A DNA stretch of 64,000 bases from Veillonella nakazawae (GCF_013393365.1 NZ_AP022321.1:964001-1028000); one strand, 5' to 3'. Counted from the first letter of the stretch, positions 1 through 8,643 are shown. Translations and numbers: made by a program. Notes: generated by a model not told the origin, from the letters alone.

Positions 1-1
1 T

Positions 2-784
2 CGTATTGCGGCCAAACTCGTTGCTAATGGCAAAGCTGATGCTGTACATACTATGTTTGAAGATACCTTATCCGTTAACATGCGGGGTAAAAATATTACG
101 CCTAAAACAGAAGGTCAAAAATACTATGTAGATAGCATTCGTAAAAATACCATTACCTTTGGCATTGGCCCCGCTGGTACAGGTAAAACATTCCTAGCCG
201 TAGCGTTAGCCGCATTCTATTTAAAAAACCGCAACGTAGATAAAATCATTTTGACTCGTCCTGCTGTAGAGGCTGGTGAACGATTAGGCTTCCTACCTGG
301 TGAATTACAAGACAAGGTAGATCCTTATTTGCGACCTCTTTATGATGCATTACATGAAATGTTTGGCATCGAGCAAGTACAACGCTTTATGGAGCGCGGT
401 ACTATCGAGGTAGCACCATTAGCATATATGCGTGGTCGTACCTTAGAAAACGCCTTCGTTATTCTAGACGAAGCTCAAAATACGACGGCTGAGCAGATGA
501 AGATGTTCTTAACACGTTTAGGTAACAACTCTAAAATGGTAGTCAACGGTGATAAGACACAAATTGACTTGCCACCACGTGTTGTGTCTGGTCTTGGCGA
601 GGCTGAAAAGGTATTGCGTCATGTACCGGGGATTAATATGGTTTACTTTAGCGATCAAGACGTTGTTCGTCACGATTTAGTTGGTCGTATTGTAAAAGCT
701 TACGATCAGTATCATGAACGTAAATTAGCTGGTGAGACTGCGGAAACTAACGCAGCATCTAAAGACCATGTAGCGAAAGGATAA
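2..784 (+). CDS. phoH: PhoH-family ATPase, 5' end outside window
   Basis: Cytoplasmic PhoH-like P-loop ATPase; the family is associated with RNA metabolism and ribosome maturation, though its exact substrate is unsettled. The frame is open from base 2 with coding-like sequence ([15 protein letters not shown]) ahead of the first ATG at 53, so the true start lies upstream and the 261 codons seen are the C-terminal part. The Walker A motif GPAGTGKT and the Walker B VILDEAQN are both present, as is the conserved [15 protein letters not shown] stretch. It ends 2 bp before ybeY, and this phoH-ybeY-era order is the usual Firmicute arrangement, which supports a shared transcript. Confidence 0.95.
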   Translation, partial: RIAAKLVANGKADAVHTMFEDTLSVNMRGKNITPKTEGQKYYVDSIRKNTITFGIGPAGTGKTFLAVALAAFYLKNRNVDKIILTRPAVEAGERLGFLPGELQDKVDPYLRPLYDALHEMFGIEQVQRFMERGTIEVAPLAYMRGRTLENAFVILDEAQNTTAEQMKMFLTRLGNNSKMVVNGDKTQIDLPPRVVSGLGEAEKVLRHVPGINMVYFSDQDVVRHDLVGRIVKAYDQYHERKLAGETAETNAASKDHVAKG

Positions 785-786
785 GC

Positions 787-1263
787 ATGTATATACATAT
801 TAGCTATGATGAAGGAATTCGAGAGGATTCCAATATTGAGGCTGTTATACGCAAGGTCTGCGATGAAGTGAGTCGCGTATATGGTCTTGAAGAGGATGAA
901 ATGAGTATTTTGCTCTGCGATAATGCTAAGATTCACGAGCTTAACAAAGAATATCGCGGCATCGATAGACCTACCGATGTATTGTCCTTTGCCCTTAATG
1001 AAGGGGATGATTACGAAGGCAGTGAAGAGGAACATCACTTACTTGGTGATATGATTATTTCTTTAGAGCGCACTCGTGAACAGGCTATCGAATATGGACA
1101 TAGCTTTGAACGAGAATTAGCGTATTTAACGACTCACAGTTGCTTACATATCTTAGGCTATGACCATATGAACGATGAAGATAAAAAAGAGATGCGTACT
1201 GAAGAAGAATTTATCTTAGGTAATCTCGGTTATGTGCGGGAGGATGCACCATATAATGAATAA
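787..1263 (+). CDS. ybeY: Endoribonuclease YbeY, 16S rRNA maturation
   Basis: Metal-dependent RNase of the UPF0054 family involved in 16S rRNA 3' end processing and ribosome quality control. The 158-aa protein carries the zinc-binding signature HSCLHILGYDH, with His117, His121 and His127 as ligands. The second residue of the motif is Ser where Gly is more common; the histidines are intact. It is preceded by phoH with a 2-bp gap, and its last 8 bp overlap the start of era, so translational coupling is likely. Length is normal for the family. Confidence 0.95.
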   Translation: MYIHISYDEGIREDSNIEAVIRKVCDEVSRVYGLEEDEMSILLCDNAKIHELNKEYRGIDRPTDVLSFALNEGDDYEGSEEEHHLLGDMIISLERTREQAIEYGHSFERELAYLTTHSCLHILGYDHMNDEDKKEMRTEEEFILGNLGYVREDAPYNE

Positions 1264-2155
1264 GAACGAACATTTTAAATCTGGCTTTGTTGCCGTTGTT
1301 GGACGCCCTAATGTTGGTAAATCTACCTTAATTAATGCCCTTATTGGTGATAAAATCGCTATCGTATCTGATAAGGCTCAAACAACGCGTAACCGTATCA
1401 TCTGTGTATATACAGATGAAGCAAAACAAATCGTTTTCATGGATACGCCAGGTGTACATAAGCCAAAACATAAATTAGGTGAATTCATGGTAGATGCTGC
1501 CATTGAGTCCTTGAAAGAAACGGAAGCTGTTTTATTTGTAGTAGCAGGCAATGAAAAACGCGGCCCTGGAGATAATTTTATTATAGAGCAATTAAAACGT
1601 GTAAAAGTTCCTGTTTTCTTAGTCGTTAACAAGATTGATACTCTAAAAAAAGAGGAGCTTTTAGAAGCTATTGTGTCTTATCAAGATGCATATCCATTTG
1701 CCGGGGTTATTCCTATTTCTGCAAAGGATAAAGAGAACCTAAATGAAGTTTTAAATGTATTAGAAGAAACATTACCGGAAGGTCCACAATACTTCCCAGA
1801 GGATATGATTACGGATCAACCAGAACGTCTTATCATTTCTGATATTGTTCGTGAAAAAATCCTATTGGCTACACGTGATGAAATCCCTCATGCTATCGCT
1901 GTAGACGTAGATGAAATGAAAACACGTGATGATGGCACAACATATATCCGTGCTACTATTTACTGTGAACGAGACTCTCAAAAGGGCATTATCATCGGTA
2001 AGAAAGGTGCCTTGTTGAAACAACTTGGTGCTGAAGCCCGTGTAGATATTCAAAAACTATTGGCTACAAAGGTGTACTTAGACCTTTGGGTTAAGGTTAA
2101 AAAGGATTGGCGCAATAAATCCGGCATGTTATCTGAACTTGGTTATAGAAAATAA
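1256..2155 (+). CDS. era: GTPase Era
   Basis: Ras-like GTPase that binds 16S rRNA and is needed for 30S subunit assembly. It is 299 aa with G1 GRPNVGKS at residues 16-23, G3 DTPG, G4 NKID and a C-terminal KH RNA-binding domain containing the GKKGALLKQLG loop. The start at 1256 was preferred over an in-frame ATG at 1232 because the protein then begins MNKNEHFKSGF, as Era proteins do, and a GGGAGG site lies about 12 bp upstream. It overlaps ybeY by 8 bp. Confidence 0.95.
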   Translation: MNKNEHFKSGFVAVVGRPNVGKSTLINALIGDKIAIVSDKAQTTRNRIICVYTDEAKQIVFMDTPGVHKPKHKLGEFMVDAAIESLKETEAVLFVVAGNEKRGPGDNFIIEQLKRVKVPVFLVVNKIDTLKKEELLEAIVSYQDAYPFAGVIPISAKDKENLNEVLNVLEETLPEGPQYFPEDMITDQPERLIISDIVREKILLATRDEIPHAIAVDVDEMKTRDDGTTYIRATIYCERDSQKGIIIGKKGALLKQLGAEARVDIQKLLATKVYLDLWVKVKKDWRNKSGMLSELGYRK

Positions 2156-2209
2156 TTTTTGCTATAATAAAAACTAACTCGTTTTCCCTATTATATGAAA
2201 GGAATTAAG

Positions 2210-3541
2210 ATGGATAGTGTAGATGGCCTGTTACCCATAGGGTTTGGTCTTGTATGTATATTTTTAATTAACTTTTTTGTGGTCGCAAAGTTCTCCTTTG
2301 CTCGTCTTCGTAAAGAGCATGTTGAGGATATGGATATCCTTTTAGAGAAGGATAGGGAGTTTTTATTAAAGCTCTATCAAAACCCTGAGTATTTCTTAAA
2401 TACTACACAGTTTTTGATTCTATTCTTTATCTTAGCCCTTGCGGGCACTGGTACATTTGTATTTGATAATACCGTAGATCAACTTGTAGCGGTATTTAAT
2501 GTGCATAGTACATGGATGCACTTCGTACTAGATATACTGTTATTGTTATTAATTAGCTTAATCGTTTTAATCTTTGGTGAAATCGTACCTAAAGCATTGG
2601 GCTTATCGTTCCCAACAAAGTATGTAAATACCTATAGCCGTATCGTAGTAGCTGCTGGTCGTTTGGTATATCCGTTCATTTGGATTGCTAGCAAAATATC
2701 CACTGTTATTTTGGGCTTTTACAAAACAAAATATTTAACAGAGCTAGACCTTGTGTACTCTGAAGAAGAGATTCGCATGATGATCTCTCGAAGCCATGAA
2801 GAAGGTCAACTAGACCAAGTGGAATCAGAGTTGATTGACAATGTATTTAACTTTGTAGATCGTAGAGCTAAAGAGGTTATGGTACCGCGTCAAGATGTGG
2901 ACTGTATTTTCGTTGAAGACGGTTACGATGAAGCGATGAAATTTATTCGCTCTAAGGCTCATACACGTTACCCTCTATGTGTGGAGGATAAGGATCATAT
3001 CATTGGCCTAGTTCATATTAAGGACCTCATGGAACGTCCTAACCAAGCGCGCAAGGATTTGCGTAATGTAAAACGTGATATCTTAACTGTGCCAGAGGTA
3101 ATGAAGTTATCCACACTGCTACAATACATGAGAACTCGTCGTATCTATCAAGCTATTGTTGTAGATGAGTACGGTGGTATGGTTGGTCTCGTAGGCCTTG
3201 AAGATATTATCGAAGAGCTCGTTGGGGATATTCAAGACGAACATGAACCACACTTACCAGCTAAAATTGCTTATGCAGATGGATCCTTCGAATTTGATGG
3301 TAAAGTCCTCGTAGACGAAGTAGAGGAAATGATGGACGTTGAAATCGACGATTCCGATTCTGATACAATTGGGGGCTATGTATTTGGTCTTTTAGAACGG
3401 ACACCAATCGTTGGTGATACTGTGGATGCATTGGGATATACCTTTGAAGTAACACAAATGCAAGGCTATCGCGTATCCCGTATTAAAGTAACACCTTTAC
3501 CTGAAGAGGAAACAACGGAAGAAGAACATGAAGAAGCTTAA
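2210..3541 (+). CDS. CNNM/CorC-HlyC family CBS-domain membrane protein
   Basis: Integral membrane protein of the hemolysin C/CorC type. The family has an N-terminal DUF21 (CNNM) transmembrane domain, a cytoplasmic CBS pair and a C-terminal CorC_HlyC domain; some members export Mg2+ or Co2+. All three parts can be followed: hydrophobic helices in residues about 5-30, 65-85 and 100-130, a CBS pair (VMVPRQDVDCIF, then GLVHIKDLM and VVDEYGGMVGLVGLEDIIEEL), and a terminal region with DTIGGYVFGLLERTP. The start at 2210 has GAAAGGA 6-7 bp upstream; an ATG at 2195 lies inside that site and is less likely. The gene overlaps recO by 14 bp. The transported ion cannot be read from sequence. Confidence 0.85.
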   Translation: MDSVDGLLPIGFGLVCIFLINFFVVAKFSFARLRKEHVEDMDILLEKDREFLLKLYQNPEYFLNTTQFLILFFILALAGTGTFVFDNTVDQLVAVFNVHSTWMHFVLDILLLLLISLIVLIFGEIVPKALGLSFPTKYVNTYSRIVVAAGRLVYPFIWIASKISTVILGFYKTKYLTELDLVYSEEEIRMMISRSHEEGQLDQVESELIDNVFNFVDRRAKEVMVPRQDVDCIFVEDGYDEAMKFIRSKAHTRYPLCVEDKDHIIGLVHIKDLMERPNQARKDLRNVKRDILTVPEVMKLSTLLQYMRTRRIYQAIVVDEYGGMVGLVGLEDIIEELVGDIQDEHEPHLPAKIAYADGSFEFDGKVLVDEVEEMMDVEIDDSDSDTIGGYVFGLLERTPIVGDTVDALGYTFEVTQMQGYRVSRIKVTPLPEEETTEEEHEEA

Positions 3542-4232
3542 TGGTGGTTTTAACACACCTGCCATCGTTATTAGTCGAAAAAAATATAAGCTATACTCTG
3601 TATTTACTTTTATCACACCCAGCTTAGGACTCATTCGTGCATCTATACCGCATAAGCGTATGATGACCATGCGTAACAGTTCCTATTTACGTCCCTTTAG
3701 TGCCATGTATATAACGGTCGTACCTGATGGTGAATATGTAAATGTTACACAAATTGATGGTTCCTATGTGGTAGAATCATTAGATGTTAATTTAGATAAT
3801 ATTGCTTATGCTGCAGTGGCCAGTGAGCTCATTCAAGAACTTTTTGCTATGTATGATGTAGATCGCAAGGTGTTTGATACCGTTGTAAACTATTCCAAGC
3901 AAATACGGCGCCGCAATGTACAGCTAGGAACGATAATGCTAGGATGGCAATTACTATCCCTCGCAGGTGTTGTGCCTAGTGCTAATGCTTTTTCACATCA
4001 AGATGGTATCGATCCATTCTGGATACAGGTGAAAGAAACGACAAATCTAAGTATTTCTCGTTCTGTAAAAGCTGGATTACCTCAAATTCTCGCTTACCAG
4101 TGGGGCGAAGACACGCCTATAGAACTTCCTAAAACAATTTGGAAGGATCTTGAAAAACTACTATTTGCATACTGCGAGCAAGAAATCGGTAAACCATTAC
4201 AAAGCGTTAAGTTTTTAAATTCCATAATTTAA
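3528..4232 (+). CDS. recO: DNA repair protein RecO
   Basis: RecO mediates RecFOR loading of RecA on SSB-coated ssDNA and anneals strands. The 234-aa product has the N-terminal OB-fold pattern (VISRKKYKLYSVFTFITPSLGLI...RASIPHKR, read as separate blocks) and a helical C-terminal half. No CxxC zinc pair is visible in the C-terminal half. It overlaps the upstream CBS gene by 14 bp, consistent with coupling. In related genomes recO is commonly followed closely by glyQS; here the next 5 kb is unrelated DNA. A strong terminator follows immediately. Confidence 0.85.
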   Translation: MKKLNGGFNTPAIVISRKKYKLYSVFTFITPSLGLIRASIPHKRMMTMRNSSYLRPFSAMYITVVPDGEYVNVTQIDGSYVVESLDVNLDNIAYAAVASELIQELFAMYDVDRKVFDTVVNYSKQIRRRNVQLGTIMLGWQLLSLAGVVPSANAFSHQDGIDPFWIQVKETTNLSISRSVKAGLPQILAYQWGEDTPIELPKTIWKDLEKLLFAYCEQEIGKPLQSVKFLNSII

Positions 4233-4239
4233 TGATAGT

Positions 4240-4274
4240 AAAAGGCAGTTTGAGAAATCAAACTGCCTTTTGTT
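4240..4274 (+). terminator. Intrinsic terminator after recO
   Basis: A perfect 14-bp stem (4240-4253 with 4258-4271) closed by a GAAA tetraloop and ending in TTTT. It ends the phoH-to-recO transcription unit. Confidence 0.9.
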
Positions 4275-4287
4275 GATTCCAGCATGT

Positions 4288-4419
4288 ATGTCTGAATGGG
4301 CCATTTATTATGATGAACAAGATCAAAGGTTTCATAAAGTGAAACCATCAATGATAGAAAATATTATCATTAAGGTAATTGATGCTGAAAAGGGTATTTA
4401 TATGATTGAAAAAAGATAA
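4288..4419 (+). CDS. Small unknown ORF, possible gene remnant
   Basis: A 43-codon reading frame beginning MSEWAIYYDEQDQRF and ending KGIYMIEKR, located just after the recO terminator. No ribosome-binding site is seen upstream (the preceding bases are the terminator tail), and no family is recognised. It may be the tail of a lost gene at the edge of the inserted region, or chance. The composition looks protein-like (mixed charged and aromatic residues), but expression is doubtful. Confidence 0.25.
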   Translation: MSEWAIYYDEQDQRFHKVKPSMIENIIIKVIDAEKGIYMIEKR

Positions 4420-4446
4420 TCCAAATAGACATTTGTACATCTGTAG

Positions 4447-4476
4447 TTGACACTTTTAATAACAATTATTTATAAT
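4447..4476 (+). promoter_or_regulatory. Promoter of DUF3100 operon
   Basis: TTGACA at 4447-4452 and TATAAT at 4471-4476 with an 18-bp spacer. Both hexamers are perfect sigma-A consensus, 40 bp before the start codon at 4516, which itself has TAGGAGGTC 4 bp upstream. It is predicted to drive the DUF3100 gene strongly. Confidence 0.75.
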
Positions 4477-4515
4477 ATAACAATATTATATTATATGTTT
4501 TTATAGGAGGTCATT

Positions 4516-5319
4516 ATGCAGCTTTTGGGAAATCTCAAAATACATTTTCTAGCGCTCGTACTAACTGTAGTTGCTGAATTTATAGGCATAAAAAAACTAG
4601 GTCCCGTTGTATTATTGCCATTATTGTACACATTGGTTCTAGGTTTATTAATTTCTATTCCTAAGTTTAAAATTCTTACTATTAAACAGATGGAAAAATC
4701 TGCAGATTATATCGGTATTGCCGTTATGATCTTGATGGTAAAAGTAGGTTTAGGTATCGGTCCAAATCTTGGTATTCTTACAAGTGCAGGCTGGGCATTA
4801 TTACTACAAGAGCTTGGGCATTTCTTTGGTACGATTGTATTCGGTTTACCAGTAGCTTTATTAGTAGGTATGCGTCGAGAAGCAGTAGGTGCTTGTTACT
4901 CCGTAGACCGTGAGCCGAACGTAGCAATTATTATCGACAAATTTGGCTTTAGCTCTCCTGAGGGCCGTGGTGTTATGGGCATGTACATCTGTGGCGTTCT
5001 TATCGGTGCTATGTGGTCCTCCGTATTGGCTGGTATGTTGGCACAATCTGGATGGTTCCACCCATTGGCATTAGCTATGGGCGCGGGCGTAGGTAGTGCT
5101 AGTATGATGGCTGCCGCTACGGCTCCAATCATTGCAGTATATCCAGATTACGAACAACAAATTATGGCTCTTGCAGGGGCTGCAAACTTGTTGACTACCG
5201 TTCTAGGCGTATACTTTGGTCTATTTGTTTCTTTACCTGTTATGGAAAAAACATACAACTTCTTTACAGGTCGTACCCGTGAACAGGATTTAGCAGAGGA
5301 GGCAGCAAATCATGAGTAA
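4516..5319 (+). CDS. DUF3100-type polytopic membrane protein
   Basis: Inner-membrane protein of 267 aa with about seven to eight hydrophobic helices. It resembles DUF3100 proteins, a transporter-like family of unknown substrate often found beside M20 amidohydrolases. Conserved-looking features are a Gly/Ala-rich helix (GAGVGSASMMAAATAP), a loop with SVDREPNVAIIIDKFGF, and a C-terminal charged tail. A consensus promoter and a strong ribosome site precede it. Its last 8 bp overlap the next gene, so the two are coupled. With the partner and the downstream M20 hydrolase it could form an uptake and hydrolysis unit. The substrate is not inferable. Confidence 0.7.
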   Translation: MQLLGNLKIHFLALVLTVVAEFIGIKKLGPVVLLPLLYTLVLGLLISIPKFKILTIKQMEKSADYIGIAVMILMVKVGLGIGPNLGILTSAGWALLLQELGHFFGTIVFGLPVALLVGMRREAVGACYSVDREPNVAIIIDKFGFSSPEGRGVMGMYICGVLIGAMWSSVLAGMLAQSGWFHPLALAMGAGVGSASMMAAATAPIIAVYPDYEQQIMALAGAANLLTTVLGVYFGLFVSLPVMEKTYNFFTGRTREQDLAEEAANHE

Positions 5320-5773
5320 AAGCGAAAAATTAACACAATTTGTCATCGTTATCTGTATTGCTGCTATCATCACTGCAGTAGGTAATGTAATGGATGGTAA
5401 ACATCTATTTAGCGATAGCTTAGTTGGCGTAGCTATCTTAGCAGTCCTTGCTACAATTGGTGCATTGCTCTCTAACTTGCCATATGCTAATAAATTACCT
5501 ATGGTATTCTGGGTTTCCTTAGTCGGTGTTGTTGCATCCTTACCAGGTATGCCTGGCCAAGAATGGATTATTGCAAAAACTAGCCAAGTTACATTCCTTG
5601 CTACTACAACACCAGTACTTGCTTATGCAGGTTTATCCTTAGGGAAAGACCTTGGTGCATTCCGTCGCTTATCTTGGCGCATTATTCCTGTTGCACTAGC
5701 TGTAACAGCAGGTACTTTCATCTGTGCAACAGCATTAGCCCAATTAGTACTTCATTTAGAAGGTTTAATTTAA
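5312..5773 (+). CDS. Small membrane protein, partner of DUF3100 gene
   Basis: A 153-aa hydrophobic protein with about four to five predicted helices (residues ~8-28, 35-55, 65-85, 95-115, 122-145). It overlaps the DUF3100 gene by 8 bp and has GAGGAGG upstream, so it is probably translated together with it and may be the second subunit of a heteromeric carrier. Its Gly/Pro-containing loop SLPGMPGQEW and SLGKDLGAFRR segment recall bacterial split transporters of the DUF340/MadLM type, but this resemblance is weak. No function is assigned. Confidence 0.6.
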   Translation: MSKSEKLTQFVIVICIAAIITAVGNVMDGKHLFSDSLVGVAILAVLATIGALLSNLPYANKLPMVFWVSLVGVVASLPGMPGQEWIIAKTSQVTFLATTTPVLAYAGLSLGKDLGAFRRLSWRIIPVALAVTAGTFICATALAQLVLHLEGLI

Positions 5774-5863
5774 TACTAAATCATAATGTAAGATGTCTAA
5801 ATTATGTTAAGATATAATTATAGATTTATATTTCATAAGATATCTATTCATCATGAAACCATG

Positions 5864-5888
5864 ATCGACCGTATTTTATACGGTCGAT
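5864..5888 (+). terminator. Perfect 11-bp hairpin before M20 gene
   Basis: ATCGACCGTAT and its exact complement separated by TTT, followed by TTTATAAAGG. It lies between the membrane pair and the amidohydrolase, 7 bp before the AAAGGAG ribosome site. It may be a leaky terminator reducing read-through, or a 5' stabilising hairpin on a processed message. The T-run is short, so termination is uncertain. Confidence 0.55.
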
Positions 5889-5905
5889 TTTATAAAGGAG
5901 ATAGT

Positions 5906-7225
5906 ATGAGCCGTATGACAAAGGAAGAAGTTAAAGAACGTGTTTGTAAAGCAATTGTTGATGCACAACCGCGTTTACGAGAATTAGCTGAATCTATTAT
6001 GGCTGAACCTGAACTAGGTTTTAAAGAGGTAAAAACCTCTAAAAAGGTTCAAGCTATGTTTGATGAACTTGGCATTTCTTATACTACTGGTCATGCATTG
6101 ACGGGTGTAAAAGGTAGAATGAATGGCCGAGATAGTAAATATACGGTTGCAATGGTGGGAGAATTAGATGCCATTCTCTGTCCTCGCCATCCTCGTGCCG
6201 ATGATTTAACAGGGGCTGCTCATTGCTGTGGTCATAATGTACAAATTACCAATATGTTTGCCGTAGCTATAGGCCTACAAGCAGTGATGGACGAATTAGC
6301 AGGCGATGTTGTACTATTTGCTGTCCCTGCAGAGGAAATGATTGAAATTGATTACCGCAACAAATTGCGTGAACAAGGAAAACTGAAATATATGGGCGGC
6401 AAGCAACAGCTTATCTATGAAGGTGCTTTCGATGATATCGATATGGCTATGCAAATGCATGTGGAGACTGCCAAAACTCCAGCTGGTGAAATGGGGCTTG
6501 GTAGTACCTCCAATGGTTTTGTATCTAAACTGATTGAGTATCACGGCAAGGTGGCTCATGCGGCTCAAGCACCTCATGAAGGTATTAATGCTCTTAATGC
6601 TGCTTTAATGGGGGTTATGGGGGTTAACTCCATTCGTGAAACTTTCAAAGAAAGCGATTATTTCAGATTCCATCCAATCATTAATCAAGGAGGTACACTG
6701 GTAAACTGTGTGCCTGATTATGTTCAAGTTGAAAGTTATGTGCGTGCTTCTAATATTGAAGCTATTGTAGATGGCAATCATCGTGTTAACAGAGCATTAA
6801 AAGCCGGTGGTGATGCAGTAGGGGCTACATGTATTATCAAGGACCTACCAGGTTATTTACCGATGCGTAATGATGAACGTATGAATGCTCTATTACGTGA
6901 AAATTCCAATCCTATCTTTGGTGAAGCCAATGTATACCAAGGTCCACATATTACAGCTAGTACAGATATGGGGGACGTATCTCACTTGATGCCGGTTATC
7001 CATCCATGGGTTGGCTGTATCAGTGGTGTACTACACAGCGCAGAATACGAAATCTCTGTACCTGATGTAGCGTACATTAAAACAGCACAAGCCTTGGCTA
7101 TGACCATTGTAGACTTACTATACGATGATGCAGCAGGCGCTAAAGATGTATTAGACAACTTTACACCAGCATTAAACAAACAAAGCTATATTGAACTCTT
7201 AGATCGCATTGCTAAGGGGGAATAA
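5906..7225 (+). CDS. M20-family amidohydrolase/peptidase
   Basis: Zinc-dependent amidohydrolase of the M20 family (M20D, IAA-amino-acid hydrolase/AbgA/AbgB-like), which cleaves N-acyl or N-aminobenzoyl amino acids. Of 439 aa, the metal and catalytic motifs seen are AAHCCGHNVQ, VPAEEM (catalytic Glu pair), MQMHVET and a late ITASTDMGDVSHL with a terminal GVLHSAEYE. The dimerisation lid occupies residues ~190-300. The start at 5906 has AAAGGAG 6 bp upstream; the frame is open back to 5804 but that extension is unlike family N-termini. It lies downstream of the DUF3100 pair, the gene pairing expected if the carrier imports its substrate. Confidence 0.85.
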   Translation: MSRMTKEEVKERVCKAIVDAQPRLRELAESIMAEPELGFKEVKTSKKVQAMFDELGISYTTGHALTGVKGRMNGRDSKYTVAMVGELDAILCPRHPRADDLTGAAHCCGHNVQITNMFAVAIGLQAVMDELAGDVVLFAVPAEEMIEIDYRNKLREQGKLKYMGGKQQLIYEGAFDDIDMAMQMHVETAKTPAGEMGLGSTSNGFVSKLIEYHGKVAHAAQAPHEGINALNAALMGVMGVNSIRETFKESDYFRFHPIINQGGTLVNCVPDYVQVESYVRASNIEAIVDGNHRVNRALKAGGDAVGATCIIKDLPGYLPMRNDERMNALLRENSNPIFGEANVYQGPHITASTDMGDVSHLMPVIHPWVGCISGVLHSAEYEISVPDVAYIKTAQALAMTIVDLLYDDAAGAKDVLDNFTPALNKQSYIELLDRIAKGE

Positions 7226-7228
7226 AAT

Positions 7229-7273
7229 AAACCACCTACCGAAGATGAATTGATTATCTTTGGTAGGTGGTTT
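7229..7273 (+). terminator. Intrinsic terminator after M20 gene
   Basis: A 12-bp stem (7229-7240 with 7262-7273) extended inside by further pairing, ending in TTT. It separates the amidohydrolase from the small-membrane-protein cluster. Confidence 0.8.
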
Positions 7274-7359
7274 ACAATTTATTTATATAACTATAATGAT
7301 TTATTTAAGTCTATTTCTTATATACTAATGTATATATTAGTATATTTTTATAGGAGATT

Positions 7360-7710
7360 ATGAACGAGAGTCTTGCTTTACTACTAGCTATCTTATATCT
7401 AATCTATAGATTTAAGACATATAAAAAAACAAATAAAATAATAGAAGACAGAATAGAAAATGTTCACAAGCCATACTTTAAACGTGTACGAGATGTTTTA
7501 GGTTGTTCTGAAGAAGAAGCAGAGAAGGTTGGATTAGCATTAGATAAATATTTAGTACCCTTAGAAAGTAAATTCTATAAAATTGATGATAGTACTTACT
7601 CATTTGTTGATGCAGGCGGCCTTAAAGGAACATTTTCAATAGATCAAAACTATAACTTATTGACATTAGTTTATAACGATGTTGATTTACTAGCTTTACA
7701 TCAGGTTTAA
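7360..7710 (+). CDS. Unknown protein with N-terminal membrane anchor
   Basis: A 116-aa protein of no recognised family. Residues 2-18 form one hydrophobic helix followed by a basic stretch (RFKTYKKTNK), implying an N-in or signal-anchored topology. The remaining ~90 residues are soluble and mixed alpha/beta (VRDVLGCSEEEAEKVGLALDKY, split, then TYSFVDAGGLKGTFSID). The start at 7360 has TAGGAG 5-6 bp upstream. It is the first of five small AT-rich genes between the M20 terminator and the glyQ T-box. Function unknown. Confidence 0.6.
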   Translation: MNESLALLLAILYLIYRFKTYKKTNKIIEDRIENVHKPYFKRVRDVLGCSEEEAEKVGLALDKYLVPLESKFYKIDDSTYSFVDAGGLKGTFSIDQNYNLLTLVYNDVDLLALHQV

Positions 7711-7813
7711 ATATCTATAAGTAAAGAAGGCTTATATTATGAAAAAAATAATATTGTATGTAGTAAATATAGTATTATTAAATTCATTTTTTGTTTTTTA
7801 GGTGAAAATTAAA

Positions 7814-7993
7814 ATGATTACAATAAAAAAAATATTTTTCTATGCATTTGCATTATTCAACTTAATTTCTCTTATATACAGTATGGGGTATGATTATATG
7901 ACCGGTGCCGAAATCCATTATGATTTCTATGGAGCATTTTTTGTTTGTTGGTTAATATTCTTTGGCATTTTGAAGGCAATTTTAGGCATATAA
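7814..7993 (+). CDS. Small two-helix membrane protein, paralog of the next gene
   Basis: A 59-aa protein (63 aa if the GTG at 7802 is used) with helices at about residues 4-22 and 38-57. Its second half, a Tyr-rich loop then FFVCWLIFFGILK, closely matches the next small gene (FVCWLIIFALLK), so the two are tandem duplicates. No good ribosome site decides between the GTG and the ATG. Function unknown. Confidence 0.5.
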   Translation: MITIKKIFFYAFALFNLISLIYSMGYDYMTGAEIHYDFYGAFFVCWLIFFGILKAILGI

Positions 7994-8026
7994 ATAGTAT
8001 TAATTTAAAACTTGAGGCTTGGTTAA

Positions 8027-8197
8027 ATGATACAGCTAGCATTTTATGTGATCTTTTTGATTTTATTATTCTCTATTATGGGAAAAATAATATATGACTA
8101 TATTAAAGGTCATAAGATAGCATATAAATCTTATGGCCTTACTTTTGTATGCTGGCTTATTATTTTTGCTTTATTAAAATTAGTTTTTGAGCTGTAA
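8027..8197 (+). CDS. Small membrane protein, tandem paralog
   Basis: A 56-aa protein beginning MIQLAFYVIFLILLF and ending LLKLVFEL. It has two hydrophobic helices (residues 3-18 and 37-55) separated by a basic/Tyr loop (YDYIKGHKIAYKSYG). The FVCWLI(I/F)F motif and the position of the Tyr-rich loop match the 7814 gene, indicating duplication. A weak TGAGG lies 9-10 bp upstream. Such two-helix peptides can be toxins, immunity proteins or membrane modulators, but nothing in the sequence decides between these. Confidence 0.45.
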   Translation: MIQLAFYVIFLILLFSIMGKIIYDYIKGHKIAYKSYGLTFVCWLIIFALLKLVFEL

Positions 8198-8254
8198 GCC
8201 TTGTAAAAAATATTACAACAGATGAAGAAGTAAAAATGAGGTGTAATAGAATCA

Positions 8255-8584
8255 ATGAAATTAATATATTATTTTGCTACTATATCCTTGTTTTTAGCAT
8301 TTGCCTATAGTGTAATTCAATATATCCGAAGATCCAATAAGGACATAAATGAAAAATATAGACTGATTAGTTTGGGTATATTTTTATTTGTGCTTTTTAC
8401 AGATTTAAAGTTCTTAGATACCTTAAATAAAGAATTTAAGTACCTAATTGAGTTTTTATTGTTATCATTTAGTACATACCTGTTTTCACTAATTTTTAAA
8501 AATAGTGATAATAAAAGAATTTATTATTTATTTTCTTTATTTACTGTATTACTGTTATTAATGGCTATCTTATTCTCTGTATAG
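8255..8584 (+). CDS. Unknown polytopic membrane protein
   Basis: A 109-aa protein with about four hydrophobic segments (residues 3-22, 38-50, 64-82, 90-108) joined by short charged loops such as YIRRSNKDINEKYR. There is no recognised family. GAGGTG lies about 13 bp upstream of the ATG. Codon use is markedly AT-rich compared with the housekeeping genes on either side, as for the whole 7.3-9.1 kb cluster. Confidence 0.5.
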   Translation: MKLIYYFATISLFLAFAYSVIQYIRRSNKDINEKYRLISLGIFLFVLFTDLKFLDTLNKEFKYLIEFLLLSFSTYLFSLIFKNSDNKRIYYLFSLFTVLLLLMAILFSV

Positions 8585-8643
8585 TTTCATATTAAGTAAA
8601 ATTAAGGTAGAAGATTATACGTACATGATGGGAATCTTATTAA

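Noticed and set aside
7739..7801. 20-residue hydrophobic frame between the first two small genes
   Set aside because: No ribosome site and no match to the paralog pair beyond general hydrophobicity.
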